Translations under genes and position numbers: made by a program
In this document: piece after piece, positions 1 to 8,908 of the stretch
How the letters are laid out: every line of letters begins with the position of its first letter
Numbering within the stretch: position 1 is the stretch's first letter
Notes under the pieces: generated by a model
What the model saw: the letters and a program-made list of their open reading frames with translations, nothing else
The model's database searches: none
Told to the model about the DNA's origin: nothing
Assembly (NCBI RefSeq): GCF_011068285.1
Contig: NZ_CP049616.1
Location: 186,001 to 250,000, forward strand
Direction of reading: 5' to 3'
Length of the DNA stretch: 64,000 bases
Source: Flagellimonas oceani
Lineage (GTDB): Bacteria; Bacteroidota; Bacteroidia; Flavobacteriales; Flavobacteriaceae

Positions 1-763
1 TTTTGGTATTATAGCCAGCCATTGTGCCCGGGGCCATCTTAAAAGACTTTTCGTCATCATGGTCATAGGTCACCAAAACACTGCCGCTCTTAAGAACTGT
101 ACTAGCCATTTCATCATCGGGATAAGTGCTGACATTGAAAACGGTTCCCAATACATTGATCTCCTGATTGGTCGAGATCACCCGAAAGGGTTTTGATGGG
201 TTATGTGCAACTTCGAATATGGCCTCACCTTCGAGAAAGACCTCCCGCTCCTTATCCCTGAAAAACGCAGGGTAGATAAGCCTAGACCCTGAATTTATCC
301 ATATTTTCGTTCCATCAGAAAGGGTCACGTCGGTACGTTTTCCAAAGGGCACCAGTATCGTGTTGAATACAGGTTTTTTTTCATCTTCTATAGTTTGTCT
401 ATATTTTTCACCTGTTCCCACGTGCAGATCTTTTCCCGTTGACGAGTACCTTAATGTGTTGTTCTTTTCATTTAGTTGAATTTTTTCTCTCTCTCCGAGC
501 ACCACGATTACTTGGCTGCTACTGCCAAAGTCAACAATTGATTTATTTTCATCAATATAATCCTGCAATGACTGTTCGCTAGATTTGTCAAAAACGGTAA
601 AAACAGCAAACAACAGCGCTATCGATGCCGCCGCACCGTACAACAACGTTGCCCTTCGTTGCCTTTTTGCATTTTTTCTTAGAAGTTTGGCCGATCTTAT
701 AATACGGCTCTTAAGCTTTGTCCGCTCTAAGTCGGAAAGTGGTTCGTTCTCGCTAAAGTTCAT
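1..763 (-). CDS. FecR-family anti-sigma factor, C-terminus outside the window
   Basis: Inner-membrane anti-sigma/sigma-regulator protein of the FecR family, read on the minus strand from ATG at 763 and still open at the window edge (about 254 residues visible). A basic cytoplasmic N-terminus precedes one membrane segment at about residues 40-58. The periplasmic FecR domain then shows the typical VPFGKRTDVTLSDGTKIWIN stretch, followed by FLEGEAIFEV and VLGTVFNVS. The C-terminal secretin-interacting part is cut off. It lies 90 bp downstream of the ECF sigma gene, so the pair should be co-transcribed and, by family analogy, answer a SusC-type receptor lying beyond the left edge. Family call certain; partner receptor inferred. 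Confidence 0.9.
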   Translation of the reverse strand, partial: MNFSENEPLSDLERTKLKSRIIRSAKLLRKNAKRQRRATLLYGAAASIALLFAVFTVFDKSSEQSLQDYIDENKSIVDFGSSSQVIVVLGEREKIQLNEKNNTLRYSSTGKDLHVGTGEKYRQTIEDEKKPVFNTILVPFGKRTDVTLSDGTKIWINSGSRLIYPAFFRDKEREVFLEGEAIFEVAHNPSKPFRVISTNQEINVLGTVFNVSTYPDDEMASTVLKSGSVLVTYDHDDEKSFKMAPGTMAGYNTK

Positions 764-853
764 ACTTTATTTGTAATTATGGGGTAAATGGAACTTACCG
801 TCCATATATAAGAGGGCAGTTTTTGATATTTATAGACAAAAAAAAACGCTTTT

Positions 854-1453
854 TTAAAAGAACAATGTTAAGGCCGTGTCGCGGATCGTTTTTAACGTTC
901 TGTAAACCAGCGTTCTGGCAGAAGCAACAGAAAGTCCCAAATCTCCGGCGATCTGTTGATATGTCTTTTCTTGGGCGAAACGAAGTCGAAGTATCTTTCG
1001 TTGATGATCCGTTAAATTAACCATTATTTTTTTTAGCCTCTTTGACAGTTCATTTTCTTTTTCATCTTCGATCATTTCTTCCTCATGTGAAATAACCGTC
1101 AGGCCTGCAGTAGAGTAACTATTGTTAAAGGTTTCCAATTCGCTCTCCAAACTCTTGATCTTATGGTCGCTTTGCTTAATGAGTTTTCTTTTAAGGGACA
1201 TTATCAAATAGGCCTCTATGTTTTTGACATCCGATAATTTCTTGTGGTATCTATAAAGGTCTAGAAAAAGATTGTGGATTTCATCTTGAACTTTAGCTCT
1301 ATCTCCACTGATTTTGTACCCATAGGCAAAAAGTTTGTCAACGTAAAGGTCATATAGAGACCCCAAAGATGCCAAACAGCCTTTCTTCAGATCTTTCCAG
1401 AGCAGTTTCTCTATAGAGTCTAGTACTTGGTCTATTTTTTTTTCTCTTCCCAT
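854..1453 (-). CDS. ECF-type RNA polymerase sigma factor
   Basis: Sigma-70 family extracytoplasmic-function factor, 199 aa. Region 2 lies in the first half (YDLYVDKLFAYGYKI, then FLDLY) and region 4 at the end, with the helix-turn-helix TYQQIAGDLGLSVASARTLV. The reading frame extends upstream to 1585, but the extra 44 residues are AT-rich and unlike the family, so the start at 1453 (MGREKK) is preferred. It is followed by the fecR gene on the same strand, the usual sigma/anti-sigma arrangement for Bacteroidota polysaccharide utilization loci. It would recruit RNA polymerase to its own susC-type operon once the receptor signals substrate. The target is not visible here. Confidence 0.88.
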   Translation of the reverse strand: MGREKKIDQVLDSIEKLLWKDLKKGCLASLGSLYDLYVDKLFAYGYKISGDRAKVQDEIHNLFLDLYRYHKKLSDVKNIEAYLIMSLKRKLIKQSDHKIKSLESELETFNNSYSTAGLTVISHEEEMIEDEKENELSKRLKKIMVNLTDHQRKILRLRFAQEKTYQQIAGDLGLSVASARTLVYRTLKTIRDTALTLFF

Positions 1454-1746
1454 TGATACCGTAATCCAAATGGTATGGCAAATTTGCCGATTGACAAAAT
1501 CATAATTAGTAAATGGAATATTATCATGTCCCATTATTGAAATTATCGCAACTAATGTATAAAAAAAATAAAGAATTGATAACAATGATAAATTTTTTTA
1601 CAAATTAACTTTTTAATGATATGAGAAGTTGGGTGCCCAGCTCAAAAGGGCTAAGAGTGTCAAGAAAACAAAAAATGATGTCTATAAAAAAAGGGTTTTC
1701 ATCTCTTACTAAAAATGGGCGACCAACAAGTTAAAACTCTGCAGAC

Positions 1747-3483
1747 ATGAAAAGTCATCTTAAAAAAATAGGTCAAGGAACGACTAGGTTGTTGCTTATG
1801 GTTGCCATCTTATTGGTTTTTCTTATGTGTAAGGTGATGTTTTCTCAGCAAAGCCCGAATATAGTTTGGATAGTATGCGAGGATATTTCCCCTTTTTTGG
1901 AAGTATATGGCGATTCAATTGCGAAAACCCCTAACATAAATGCTCTGGCTCAAGATGCGGTTGTTTTTACAAAAGCATATACCACGTCCGGGGTATGCGC
2001 ACCTAGTAGATCATCCATTATTACCGGCATGCATGCAATTTCTATAGGCACACAACACATGCGCACCCTTTCTAACTCAACAATTTTTATGCCGGAAGGC
2101 CTGCCAAGCTATTCAGCCGTTTTGCCGGACAATGTAAAGGCTTTTCCTGAATATCTAAGGGCACGGGGCTATTATACGACAAACAACTATAAAGAAGATT
2201 ATCAGTTTGAAGTGCCGGTTACAGTTTGGGATGACAGTAGCCCAGCGGCTTCTTATGAATATAGGCCTAAAAACGTTCCGTTCTTCAGTGTGTTCAACTT
2301 GGCTGTCACACACGAATCAAAGTTGATGGCGTCGCCAGACAGCATTTTTTTCGACCCCAATGACATGAAGTTGCCTCCATATTACGTCGATACCGAAACT
2401 GTGCGCAAAGATATGGCAGTTCTCTATACCCGTATCGAACAAATGGATCAGGCTGTGGGCGAGATTGTTGACAAGTTAAAAAAAGATCAAGTCTATGATG
2501 ACTCTTATGTGATATTTTTTAGCGATCATGGTGGATGCATGCCTTGGACCAAGCGGGAAATTCTTGAAAGGGGGACGCATATACCTTTAATCATTAAATT
2601 TCCCAAAAACCGTTTTTCCGGCACCAAAGACGATAGGTTGATCAGTGCAGTGGACTTGGCACCAACAATGCTTTCCATAGCGGGTATCAAGCCTCCCGAC
2701 CATCTTCAGGGAACCGCTTTTCTGGGGGCATACAAATCTTCGGAAGGAAGAAAGTATGTCTTTGCGGCGAGAGACCGTATGGCAAATAAATATGATAGGG
2801 TACGGTCTGTGAGCGACGGTGACTTCAGGTATGTGTACAACTTTATGCCAGAACTCCCCAAATACCAAGACCTGCAATACAGAAAGGGCATACCCACGAT
2901 GAAAGAAATATTGGAACTCTATAAAGAGGGAAATTTAGATAACCCCTATCTGTTGGACTGGTTTGCCGGAAATAAACCTTCCGAAGAACTCTATCACACG
3001 AAAATGGATCCCAATGAGTTGTTAAATATTGCGGAAGAGCCCCAATATGCGGCAAAAAAGAAAGAACTTAAAGAAACTCTTTTTGATTGGATAACAAAAG
3101 TGGGCGACCTATCCTCGGTCGGCGAAAAAGAGATGGTATTCAACAATTGGTGGAAAAACACAAAGGAACCTCCTAAAACATCTCCCCCGAAAATAATAGG
3201 TAACAAAAATGGGGTTACTATAGAATGTGCTACTAAAGGAGCTTCGATCGGTTATCGCATAGTTGACCAAGGTGACCTCCTTGACGCGAAATCAAGGCGT
3301 AGGGCCAAAAGTTGGGATTTTGGTTTTACAATCGACCAAGAAAAGACCATTGAACTTGTTGATGTGCACAAGCCATGGAAGATCTACCTAGGAGAAACCA
3401 TTAATTTGGAAAAGGGACAGACACTTATCATCAATGCCCATAGAATCGGGTATTTGCCCAATGAAGTGACCTATACATATTAG
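1747..3483 (+). CDS. Secreted S1-family sulfatase with C-terminal chitobiase-like domain
   Basis: Type I (formylglycine) sulfatase, 578 aa, hydrolysing sulfate esters on glycans in the periplasm or at the cell surface. A hydrophobic leader (about residues 14-33) precedes the catalytic domain. The modification motif CAPSR has its key Cys at residue 84. Metal-ligand regions are CED near residue 45 and SDHGG near residue 259. The last 90 residues (GASIGYRI, AHRIGYLP) resemble the small beta-sandwich found at the C-terminus of chitobiases. It is a diverged paralogue of the sulfatase at 23350-25110. It is the first gene of a plus-strand run with a hydrolase and an esterase, so co-expression is likely. 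I cannot assign the substrate or the S1 subfamily. Confidence 0.93.
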   Translation: MKSHLKKIGQGTTRLLLMVAILLVFLMCKVMFSQQSPNIVWIVCEDISPFLEVYGDSIAKTPNINALAQDAVVFTKAYTTSGVCAPSRSSIITGMHAISIGTQHMRTLSNSTIFMPEGLPSYSAVLPDNVKAFPEYLRARGYYTTNNYKEDYQFEVPVTVWDDSSPAASYEYRPKNVPFFSVFNLAVTHESKLMASPDSIFFDPNDMKLPPYYVDTETVRKDMAVLYTRIEQMDQAVGEIVDKLKKDQVYDDSYVIFFSDHGGCMPWTKREILERGTHIPLIIKFPKNRFSGTKDDRLISAVDLAPTMLSIAGIKPPDHLQGTAFLGAYKSSEGRKYVFAARDRMANKYDRVRSVSDGDFRYVYNFMPELPKYQDLQYRKGIPTMKEILELYKEGNLDNPYLLDWFAGNKPSEELYHTKMDPNELLNIAEEPQYAAKKKELKETLFDWITKVGDLSSVGEKEMVFNNWWKNTKEPPKTSPPKIIGNKNGVTIECATKGASIGYRIVDQGDLLDAKSRRRAKSWDFGFTIDQEKTIELVDVHKPWKIYLGETINLEKGQTLIINAHRIGYLPNEVTYTY

Positions 3484-3517
3484 AATTTTAACAAAAATTA
3501 TATAAATCAATTTAACT

Positions 3518-4405
3518 ATGAAGAAAATCAATCGCTTATTTTTTGGAACGGCATTTTTGTCATTGCTATTGTTCGCCTCCTGCTCGGACACATCTTTTGA
3601 GGAAGAAAACCTGAATGCTTCCAAAAACCTAACCGAGTCGGATAAAGTATCGCTGTTCGGCAACATGTCCGAAGACATTCAATTTGATGGTTACTACGTA
3701 GGGGCGGACACCTTACTTTTTGATTATCGGACCACCAGTATTCTGGATGTGCCCCCAGTATACCCAGAAACAATCACAAACGACGAACCCATATGGTTTA
3801 TCAACGGTGCCGGCAACGATGTGACAAGACAGTTCAAAAGCATGCTTGAAATTGCAGAATTTACAGGTCGCCCCGTTGTTGGCATACACAATGGCACCAA
3901 AGGAGGAAAACTGGATGCTCTTGAAATCATCTTGCCCACCAACGAGGTCGTGGAGGCCGCTATTGAAAAGAGTGTGCTCGAAATCATTGATACAGAGACC
4001 AGGGTACTTTTGTTGGGACACAGTCAGGGGGCCTTTCACTTGGCCAGATCACTACGTTCGCTGGAAAACCAGCTTTCGAACAGCCAATTGGGCCAACTCA
4101 TGGTAGAAACATCGGGTGGTGCAGGTATGTGGTTCCCCCGAGGCCCCCAATATGTCCATTATGCCAACGAAGGTGACCCAGCCCCAAAGTTGCACGGAGT
4201 GCTCACCCCGGGCGCATTACCTGGAAATAGAAGCGTTATCTTGATTTTTGATGACGAATGGTATGATATCCCACCTGAGATTGACACCCCTTTTACACGA
4301 GTACATGCCCAAATCGTTTATTTGCGGAATCGACTGACTTTTGCCGAGGCTCGGACCTATGCCCCTTTGTTCGGCAGCAAAAAGATCAACTTGGATAATC
4401 TATAA
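3518..4405 (+). CDS. Lipoprotein with alpha/beta-hydrolase (GxSxG) motif
   Basis: Predicted secreted lipoprotein of 295 aa. The signal sequence ends in a lipobox with Cys22 (LLLFASC). The nucleophile elbow LLLGHSQGAFH puts the likely catalytic Ser at residue 169. The strand before it (RVLLLGHS) and an upstream WFINGAG segment fit an alpha/beta-hydrolase fold. Substrate is unknown; with a sulfatase 34 bp upstream and an esterase 10 bp downstream, removal of acyl groups from a polysaccharide is a reasonable guess. I do not recognise a named family. Confidence 0.7.
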   Translation: MKKINRLFFGTAFLSLLLFASCSDTSFEEENLNASKNLTESDKVSLFGNMSEDIQFDGYYVGADTLLFDYRTTSILDVPPVYPETITNDEPIWFINGAGNDVTRQFKSMLEIAEFTGRPVVGIHNGTKGGKLDALEIILPTNEVVEAAIEKSVLEIIDTETRVLLLGHSQGAFHLARSLRSLENQLSNSQLGQLMVETSGGAGMWFPRGPQYVHYANEGDPAPKLHGVLTPGALPGNRSVILIFDDEWYDIPPEIDTPFTRVHAQIVYLRNRLTFAEARTYAPLFGSKKINLDNL

Positions 4406-4415
4406 ATAACAAAAA

Positions 4416-5297
4416 ATGAAAAAATCAAGAAGTTCTATTACTTCAATTGCCATAACTCTACTAAGCACGATGTTTTGTTTTGGCCAGGGAAAAGTTTTGG
4501 AAGGACAGTCGGTAAAAAGCGCCATTTTGGGCAAAGAGGTTGATTATACCGTTTATTTGCCAACCGGTTATGATGACTCTACAAGAAGCTACCCTGTAAT
4601 CTATCTTTTGCACGGTTATGGGGGTGATGAAAATGTTTGGGTACAATATGGGCTTATAGACCATTTCATGGATTCTGCCATTGAGAAGGCACAAATCCCT
4701 CCTTCAATTGTAATAATGCCTGATGGAGGGCAGTATTTTTACATCAATGATTTCCAAGGCAATTCAAGGTTTGAAGATATGTTCTTTCAAGAATTTATAC
4801 CAATGGTCGAAAAAACCTATAGGATTAAAAAGACAAAGGAACACCGGGCCGTTGTAGGCAATTCAATGGGTGGCTATGGCGCCTTTTTGTATGGGGTGAA
4901 ACACCATGATATGTTCGGTACCTGTGTGCCACTCAGTGCGGCAATTATTTCAATGGATGATCCAATGACCAAAAACCCCATGTGGAAAGGACTGGCTAAA
5001 AACCTTTATGGGATGGATGTAGATTCTGAAAACCCGGATACTAGCCATTGGGATGCCAACAACCCCATGAAATTGATTAATACAATAGCAAAGGATAACC
5101 TGAAATTAAGACTTTACTTTAACATCGGCGATGATGATTTTCTATATACAGGTAATGCCGCGGCCCATGTCTCATTACGAAACATGAAAATAGACCATGA
5201 GTTCCGCATCATTGATGGTGGGCATGATTGGACATTTTGGCGGTCCTCTATCCCCGATTTTCTAAAATATATAGGGCTGGGCTTTATGAGACAGTGA
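4416..5297 (+). CDS. Secreted esterase, CE1/esterase-D type alpha/beta hydrolase
   Basis: Putative carbohydrate esterase of 293 aa with a cleavable signal peptide (about residues 1-24). Family features are the oxyanion HG in YLLHGYGGDENVW, the nucleophile motif VGNSMGGYGA with Ser150, and the late His in DGGHDWTFW. This layout is that of CE1-like feruloyl or acetyl-xylan esterases and S-formylglutathione-hydrolase relatives. It starts 10 bp after the lipoprotein hydrolase gene and likely belongs to the same transcript as the sulfatase. A role in removing ester decorations before glycan cleavage is inferred from context. Confidence 0.88.
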   Translation: MKKSRSSITSIAITLLSTMFCFGQGKVLEGQSVKSAILGKEVDYTVYLPTGYDDSTRSYPVIYLLHGYGGDENVWVQYGLIDHFMDSAIEKAQIPPSIVIMPDGGQYFYINDFQGNSRFEDMFFQEFIPMVEKTYRIKKTKEHRAVVGNSMGGYGAFLYGVKHHDMFGTCVPLSAAIISMDDPMTKNPMWKGLAKNLYGMDVDSENPDTSHWDANNPMKLINTIAKDNLKLRLYFNIGDDDFLYTGNAAAHVSLRNMKIDHEFRIIDGGHDWTFWRSSIPDFLKYIGLGFMRQ

Positions 5298-5488
5298 ACT
5301 TAAAACAGGGAGAGAGCCAAGCCCCATGCGGGCAGGCACTATGCGTAATCTTCATTTCCCGTTATATTGGAAAAACAACGCGCCTTGCCCTAGGGGTTTG
5401 GTCTCTATTCCCTTTCGCTTTGGACTTACTACATTTGACTGGACATTGAGAAAAGAGCATGTTGACTGTTTGAATTAACTTTGAAAAC

Positions 5489-5779
5489 ATGTCAAAACAA
5501 AAAAGAGAGTACACAATGGAGTTCAAGCAAAAGGCTGTCGAACTGAGCCATGCAAGGGGCAATGCAGCAGAGGTATGTAGGGAACTTGGGCTGAACCCCT
5601 CGGTATTGGGACGCTGGCGCAGGGAGGCCAAAAAAAATGGGGAGAACAGTTTTTTCCCGGAAAGGGGAACCCCAAGCTTACTGATGAACAAAGGGAGATA
5701 AACCTAGCTCAAGAAAAAACTGAGGAGCGTGGAGATCGAGCGCGATATCCTAAAAAAGGCAATAGCCATCTTCTCCTAG
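5489..5779 (+). pseudogene. IS3-family OrfA, frameshifted
   Basis: The first 55 codons give the usual helix-turn-helix protein (YTMEFKQKAVELSHARGNAA, then VLGRWRRE). At the poly-T tract around 5651-5656 the frame is lost and the annotated reading stops at 5701. The expected continuation (PGKGNPKLTDEQREI) is one frame over, and a second lesion near 5704-5710 returns to the first frame for KKKLRSVEIERDILKKAIAI, ending at TAG 5777. An undamaged OrfA would be about 96 aa. So the DNA-binding half of the transposase is broken by two indels. Confidence 0.8.
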
Positions 5780-5796
5780 GGCGACAGGAAAAATAT

Positions 5797-6679
5797 AGGT
5801 TCATAAAACACCACAGGTTCAAATTTCCTGTCGGGAAGATGTGCAAAATGTTCAAGATAAGCAAAAGTGGGTATTACAATTGGTTGAACCGGGCCTTCCA
5901 GAAGATGGTTGGAGAACGAGGCCCTGACGGTGGCCATACATGGTATTTTCAAGGACAGCTTTGGGAGTTACGGGGCACCAAGGATCCAGGATGAGCTCTT
6001 GAAAAGGGGATATGGGGCCTCAAGACCGAGGGAGGCCAGGATAGTGAGGGCCAACAGGCTTTTCGCCAAAAGAAAGAGAAAGTTCAGGGTCACCACGGAC
6101 AGCAGACACGATTATCCGATAGCGCCCAATATATTGGATCGTGACTTTACGGTACACAGGAAAAACCAGGTATGGGTATCCGACATGACCCGCATAAGGA
6201 CCGGTGAGGGATGGATGTACCTGACGGTGATCATGGACCCGTTCCAACGAAAGGTCGTTGGAAGGTCGATGGGCAAGACCTTGGGGACTGCCGACACCAT
6301 AATTCCCGCTTGGAAGATGGCGATAAGGTCGAACAATACCACGGACAGGCTTATTTTCCATTCCGATAGGAACTCACAATATGCCAGTTACGAGTTTGCC
6401 GATATCCTTAAAGAGCATAATGGTCCAGTGGTACAATCAATGAGCCGAAAAGGGAACTGCTGGGACAAGGCAGTGGCGGAATCCTTCTTCAAGAGCTTGA
6501 AGGTCGAATGGGTGTACCATCAAAACTATAGCTTCAGGTCCGAAGCGGAACTATCGATATTCGAGTGGATAGAGACCTGGTACAATAGAAGCAGGACACG
6601 CTCGACATTGGACTATAAAACAATAGAGGAATTTGAAAACGAAATGTATAACCAAAAATCAGAGGCATCAGAGGCATGA
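5797..6679 (+). pseudogene. IS3-family OrfB (DDE transposase), frameshifted near its start
   Basis: The N-terminal part (FIKHHRFKFPVGKMCKMFKI, then SGYYNWLNR) is read in the -1 frame relative to OrfA, as usual for IS3. A one-base shift around 5897-5905 puts the rest in another frame, open from 5909 to 6679. That part contains the rve catalytic domain: first Asp in VWVSDMTRI, second in FHSDRNSQY, and Glu in KAVAESFFKSLK. Catalytic residues are present, but the gene cannot give one continuous product without recoding. Confidence 0.8.
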
Positions 6680-6711
6680 CTCTTAACTGGTTGTCCATTT
6701 TTTTGTTGCAA

Positions 6712-6800
6712 GCCCAGTTTACACGGCTTATCCACTTGGGCATAGCTGACGAAATTGGCGTTATATGCTTAAGAAAGTTGGAGATATAAGCTAGTTGGGC
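6712..6800 (+). repeat. attC-like imperfect hairpin (candidate integron recombination site)
   Basis: An 89-bp imperfect inverted repeat begins GCCCAGT (6712-6718) and ends GTTGGGC (6794-6800), a match to the attC core GTTRRRY. Stems between them are GCTTAT/ATAAGC (6726-6731 with 6786-6791), CCACTT with AAGTTGG with one bulged base (6732-6737 with 6775-6781), GCATA/TATGC (6740-6744 with 6764-6768) and TGACG/CGTTA (6747-6751 with 6759-6763). Bulges and this length are typical of attC. The left core deviates (AGT for AAC) exactly where the IS3 copy ends. No integrase gene is present. Confidence 0.5.
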
Positions 6801-6872
6801 ACAATCTGGAAAACACATAGTTTCTGTAACCTATTAGCAATTTGAATTGTCTAATACTTAAAAGACAACGCA

Positions 6873-7961
6873 ATGTTTAGAATACTTACAAACCTACTTT
6901 TAACCATACTGCTTCTTTCTTGTAGCAAAAATTCAGTTACACCTACTGAAATGCCGAAACCTAAATTACTAATTGGACTTTCTCTGCAACAATATAAAAA
7001 TACAGCTCCCGGTTTAGACGGATATCTTGAAGGACTGGACTATGCGGTTCGAAATGGCATTAATATATTTGGAATGAGCCCTGAATGGAATACATTGGAA
7101 ACTAATCCTAATTCTTATTCATTACAAGATAATCTGGCAAATCCTCTTAATTTACTCGATCCAGATAAGACCAAATTGAATAGTTATATTCTTGTCTTGA
7201 AAATGATAGATACAAATATCAAATCAGTTCCAGATGATTTAGAAAACTTGGATTTCGATGATCCCGATATGATAAATAGATTTTCACTGCTTTTAGATAA
7301 AATTTTTTCAGAAGTTCCATCCATCGAAAGAGTTTCCTATATTTTAATAGGAAATGAAATTGATGGATATTTAAGTGCCAATCCAAATCAATTACAAGGA
7401 TTCAAAGTATTTTATGTATCTGCTATTCAGAAAATACACGCATTAAATCCAAAAGTAAAAGTAGGCACAATTATTACTTTTAACTCAGCTAAAACTAATC
7501 CAACCTTGTTTGACACATTTAAATATGTAGGCGATTTTATTTGCTATACCTATTACCCAACAGACGAGCAAAATAGCATTCCTTGGCAAATGCGTCCAAC
7601 CAACCAAGTTAAAGATGATATTGACTGGATGGTTCAGAATGCAGCGGGTAAACCAATTGCATTTACAGAAATAGGATATACATCTTCAAGTGAAAATTCA
7701 TCATCTGAAGTACAACAAACAGAATTTGTGCAAGTAATGTTTAGCTCTTTGAAACCATATATAGACAGTAAAAAAGTAGCGTTCGTTTACTATCACGGTA
7801 TGTATGATTATCCTCAAGGATTCTGCAACCAATATGCCCAGCAACAAGGTGTCGATTCAACTTATTTATGTGGTTTTATGGATAACTTAGGTCTTCACAG
7901 TTGGGAAACTGGGCAACCTAAACCAGCTTGGAATACTTTCGTGAGTGAAATAAATGAATAA
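6873..7961 (+). CDS. Lipoprotein, TIM-barrel glycoside-hydrolase-like
   Basis: Predicted lipoprotein of 362 aa with lipobox Cys17 (TILLLSC). The body looks like a clan GH-A (beta/alpha)8 barrel: NGINIFGMSPEWNTLE near residue 61, the acid/base signature ILIGNEID with Glu162 at a strand end, and a candidate nucleophile in PIAFTEIGYTS with Glu266. Family membership within GH-A is not recognisable by eye, so endo-glycosidase activity is inferred. The gene is clearly more AT-rich than the sulfatase genes around it and sits between two attC-like cores and two IS3 copies, all signs of transfer. Confidence 0.7.
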   Translation: MFRILTNLLLTILLLSCSKNSVTPTEMPKPKLLIGLSLQQYKNTAPGLDGYLEGLDYAVRNGINIFGMSPEWNTLETNPNSYSLQDNLANPLNLLDPDKTKLNSYILVLKMIDTNIKSVPDDLENLDFDDPDMINRFSLLLDKIFSEVPSIERVSYILIGNEIDGYLSANPNQLQGFKVFYVSAIQKIHALNPKVKVGTIITFNSAKTNPTLFDTFKYVGDFICYTYYPTDEQNSIPWQMRPTNQVKDDIDWMVQNAAGKPIAFTEIGYTSSSENSSSEVQQTEFVQVMFSSLKPYIDSKKVAFVYYHGMYDYPQGFCNQYAQQQGVDSTYLCGFMDNLGLHSWETGQPKPAWNTFVSEINE

Positions 7962-7967
7962 CACTGG

Positions 7968-7974
7968 GCCCAAC
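7968..7974 (+). repeat. attC-like R'' core GCCCAAC
   Basis: A perfect match to the attC core RYYYAAC begins 7 bp after the stop codon of the TIM-barrel gene, the position expected for the cassette's own attC. The following 46 bp up to the IS3 copy 2 border at 8021 would be the left half of that site. The matching right half (GTTRRRY) is not visible beyond the IS, so this site is at best truncated. Confidence 0.35.
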
Positions 7975-8020
7975 AATGATCACCGTTGCGCAAGTCTCGA
8001 AAATTTGGAAAACTTAATTG

Positions 8021-8908
8021 TGGACTTACTACATTTGACTGGACATTGAGAAAAGAGCATGTTGACTGTTTGAATTAACTTTGAAAACATGTCAAAACAA
8101 AAAAGAGAGTACACAATGGAGTTCAAGCAAAAGGCTGTCGAACTGAGCCATGCAAGGGGCAATGCAGCAGAGGTATGTAGGGAACTTGGGCTGAACCCCT
8201 CGGTATTGGGACGCTGGCGCAGGGAGACCAGGATAGTGAGGGCCAACAGGCTTTTCGCCAAAAGAAAGAGAAAGTTCAGGGTCACCACGGACAGCAGACA
8301 CGATTATCCGATAGCGCCCAATATATTGGACCGTGACTTTACGGTACACAGGAAAAACCAGGTATGGGTATCCGACATGACCCGCATAAGGACCGGTGAG
8401 GGATGGATGTACCTGACGGTGATCATGGACCCGTTCCAACGAAAGGTCGTTGGAAGGTCGATGGGCAAGACCTTGGGGACTGCCGACACCATAATTCCCG
8501 CTTGGAAGATGGCGATAAGGTCGAACAATACCACGGACAGGCTTATTTTCCATTCCGATAGGAACTCACAATATGCCAGTTACGAGTTTGCCGATATCCT
8601 TAAAGAGCATAATGGTCCAGTGGTACAATCAATGAGCCGAAAAGGGAACTGCTGGGACAAGGCAGTGGCGGAATCCTTCTTCAAGAGCTTGAAGGTCGAA
8701 TGGGTGTACCATCAAAACTATAGCTTCAGGTCCGAAGCGGAACTATCGATATTCGAGTGGATAGAGACCTGGTACAATAGAAGCAGGACACACTCGACAT
8801 TGGACTATAAAACAATAGAGGAATTTGAAAACGAAATGTATAACCAAAAATCAGAGGCATCAGAGGCATGACTCTTAACTGGTTGTCCATTTTTTTGTTG
8901 CAAGTCCA
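8021..8908 (+). mobile_element. IS3-family insertion sequence, copy 2 (888-bp internal deletion derivative)
   Basis: Terminal repeats are TGGACTTACTAC on the left and TGGACTTGCAAC read inwards on the right. It matches copy 1 except for a 408-bp internal gap and a handful of substitutions. In copy 1 the missing part lies between two copies of the 10-mer AGGGAGGCCA (5621-5630 and 6029-6038). Here a single AGGGAGACCA remains at 8221-8230, so the deletion ran between short direct repeats. Confidence 0.9.
8089..8871 (+). CDS. Fused IS3-family transposase (OrfA N-terminus joined in frame to OrfB)
   Basis: A single open frame of 260 aa in which the first 46 residues of OrfA (helix-turn-helix, ending GRWRRE) run directly into the OrfB integrase region at TRIVRANRLFAKR. 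Lost are the OrfA leucine-zipper-like tail and the first third of OrfB. The DDE residues (VSDMTRI, FHSDRNSQY, AESFFK) are intact. Whether such a protein can cut or only binds the ends is unknown; it could act as a repressor of the family. Confidence 0.85.
   Translation: MSKQKREYTMEFKQKAVELSHARGNAAEVCRELGLNPSVLGRWRRETRIVRANRLFAKRKRKFRVTTDSRHDYPIAPNILDRDFTVHRKNQVWVSDMTRIRTGEGWMYLTVIMDPFQRKVVGRSMGKTLGTADTIIPAWKMAIRSNNTTDRLIFHSDRNSQYASYEFADILKEHNGPVVQSMSRKGNCWDKAVAESFFKSLKVEWVYHQNYSFRSEAELSIFEWIETWYNRSRTHSTLDYKTIEEFENEMYNQKSEASEA

Larger units (their letters stand above)
5421..6716 (+). mobile_element. IS3-family insertion sequence, copy 1 (1,296 bp, frameshifted)
   Basis: Ends are related inverted repeats: TGGACTTACTAC on the left and, read inwards from the right, TGGGCTTGCAAC. 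The left end, the first 200 bp and the distal 680 bp are almost identical to copy 2 at 8021-8908, which fixes the borders. It holds an OrfA with helix-turn-helix and an OrfB with the DDE integrase core. Both are disrupted by small indels, so this copy should not move by itself. I saw no convincing target duplication. The right end differs from copy 2 by one base, and it abuts an attC-like hairpin. Confidence 0.88.

Noticed and set aside
1454..1585. N-terminal extension of the first sigma factor
   Set aside because: The extra 44 residues do not resemble sigma factors and the region looks like an AT-rich promoter; the inner Met fits the family length.
3528..3773. Overlapping antisense open frames in the hydrolase gene and many similar ones elsewhere
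   Set aside because: Shadows of real genes: no signal, no domain, no support from context.
5815..5835. tRNA T-arm-like string CAGGTTCAAATTTCCTG
   Set aside because: It lies inside the IS3 OrfB coding sequence, has an extra base in the loop, and no acceptor or CCA follows.
5411..6725. Target-site duplications of the IS3 copies
   Set aside because: Flanks of copy 1 (GCTT / GTTT) and copy 2 (ATTG / AGTT) do not match over 3-4 bp, nor do crossed pairs of flanks.
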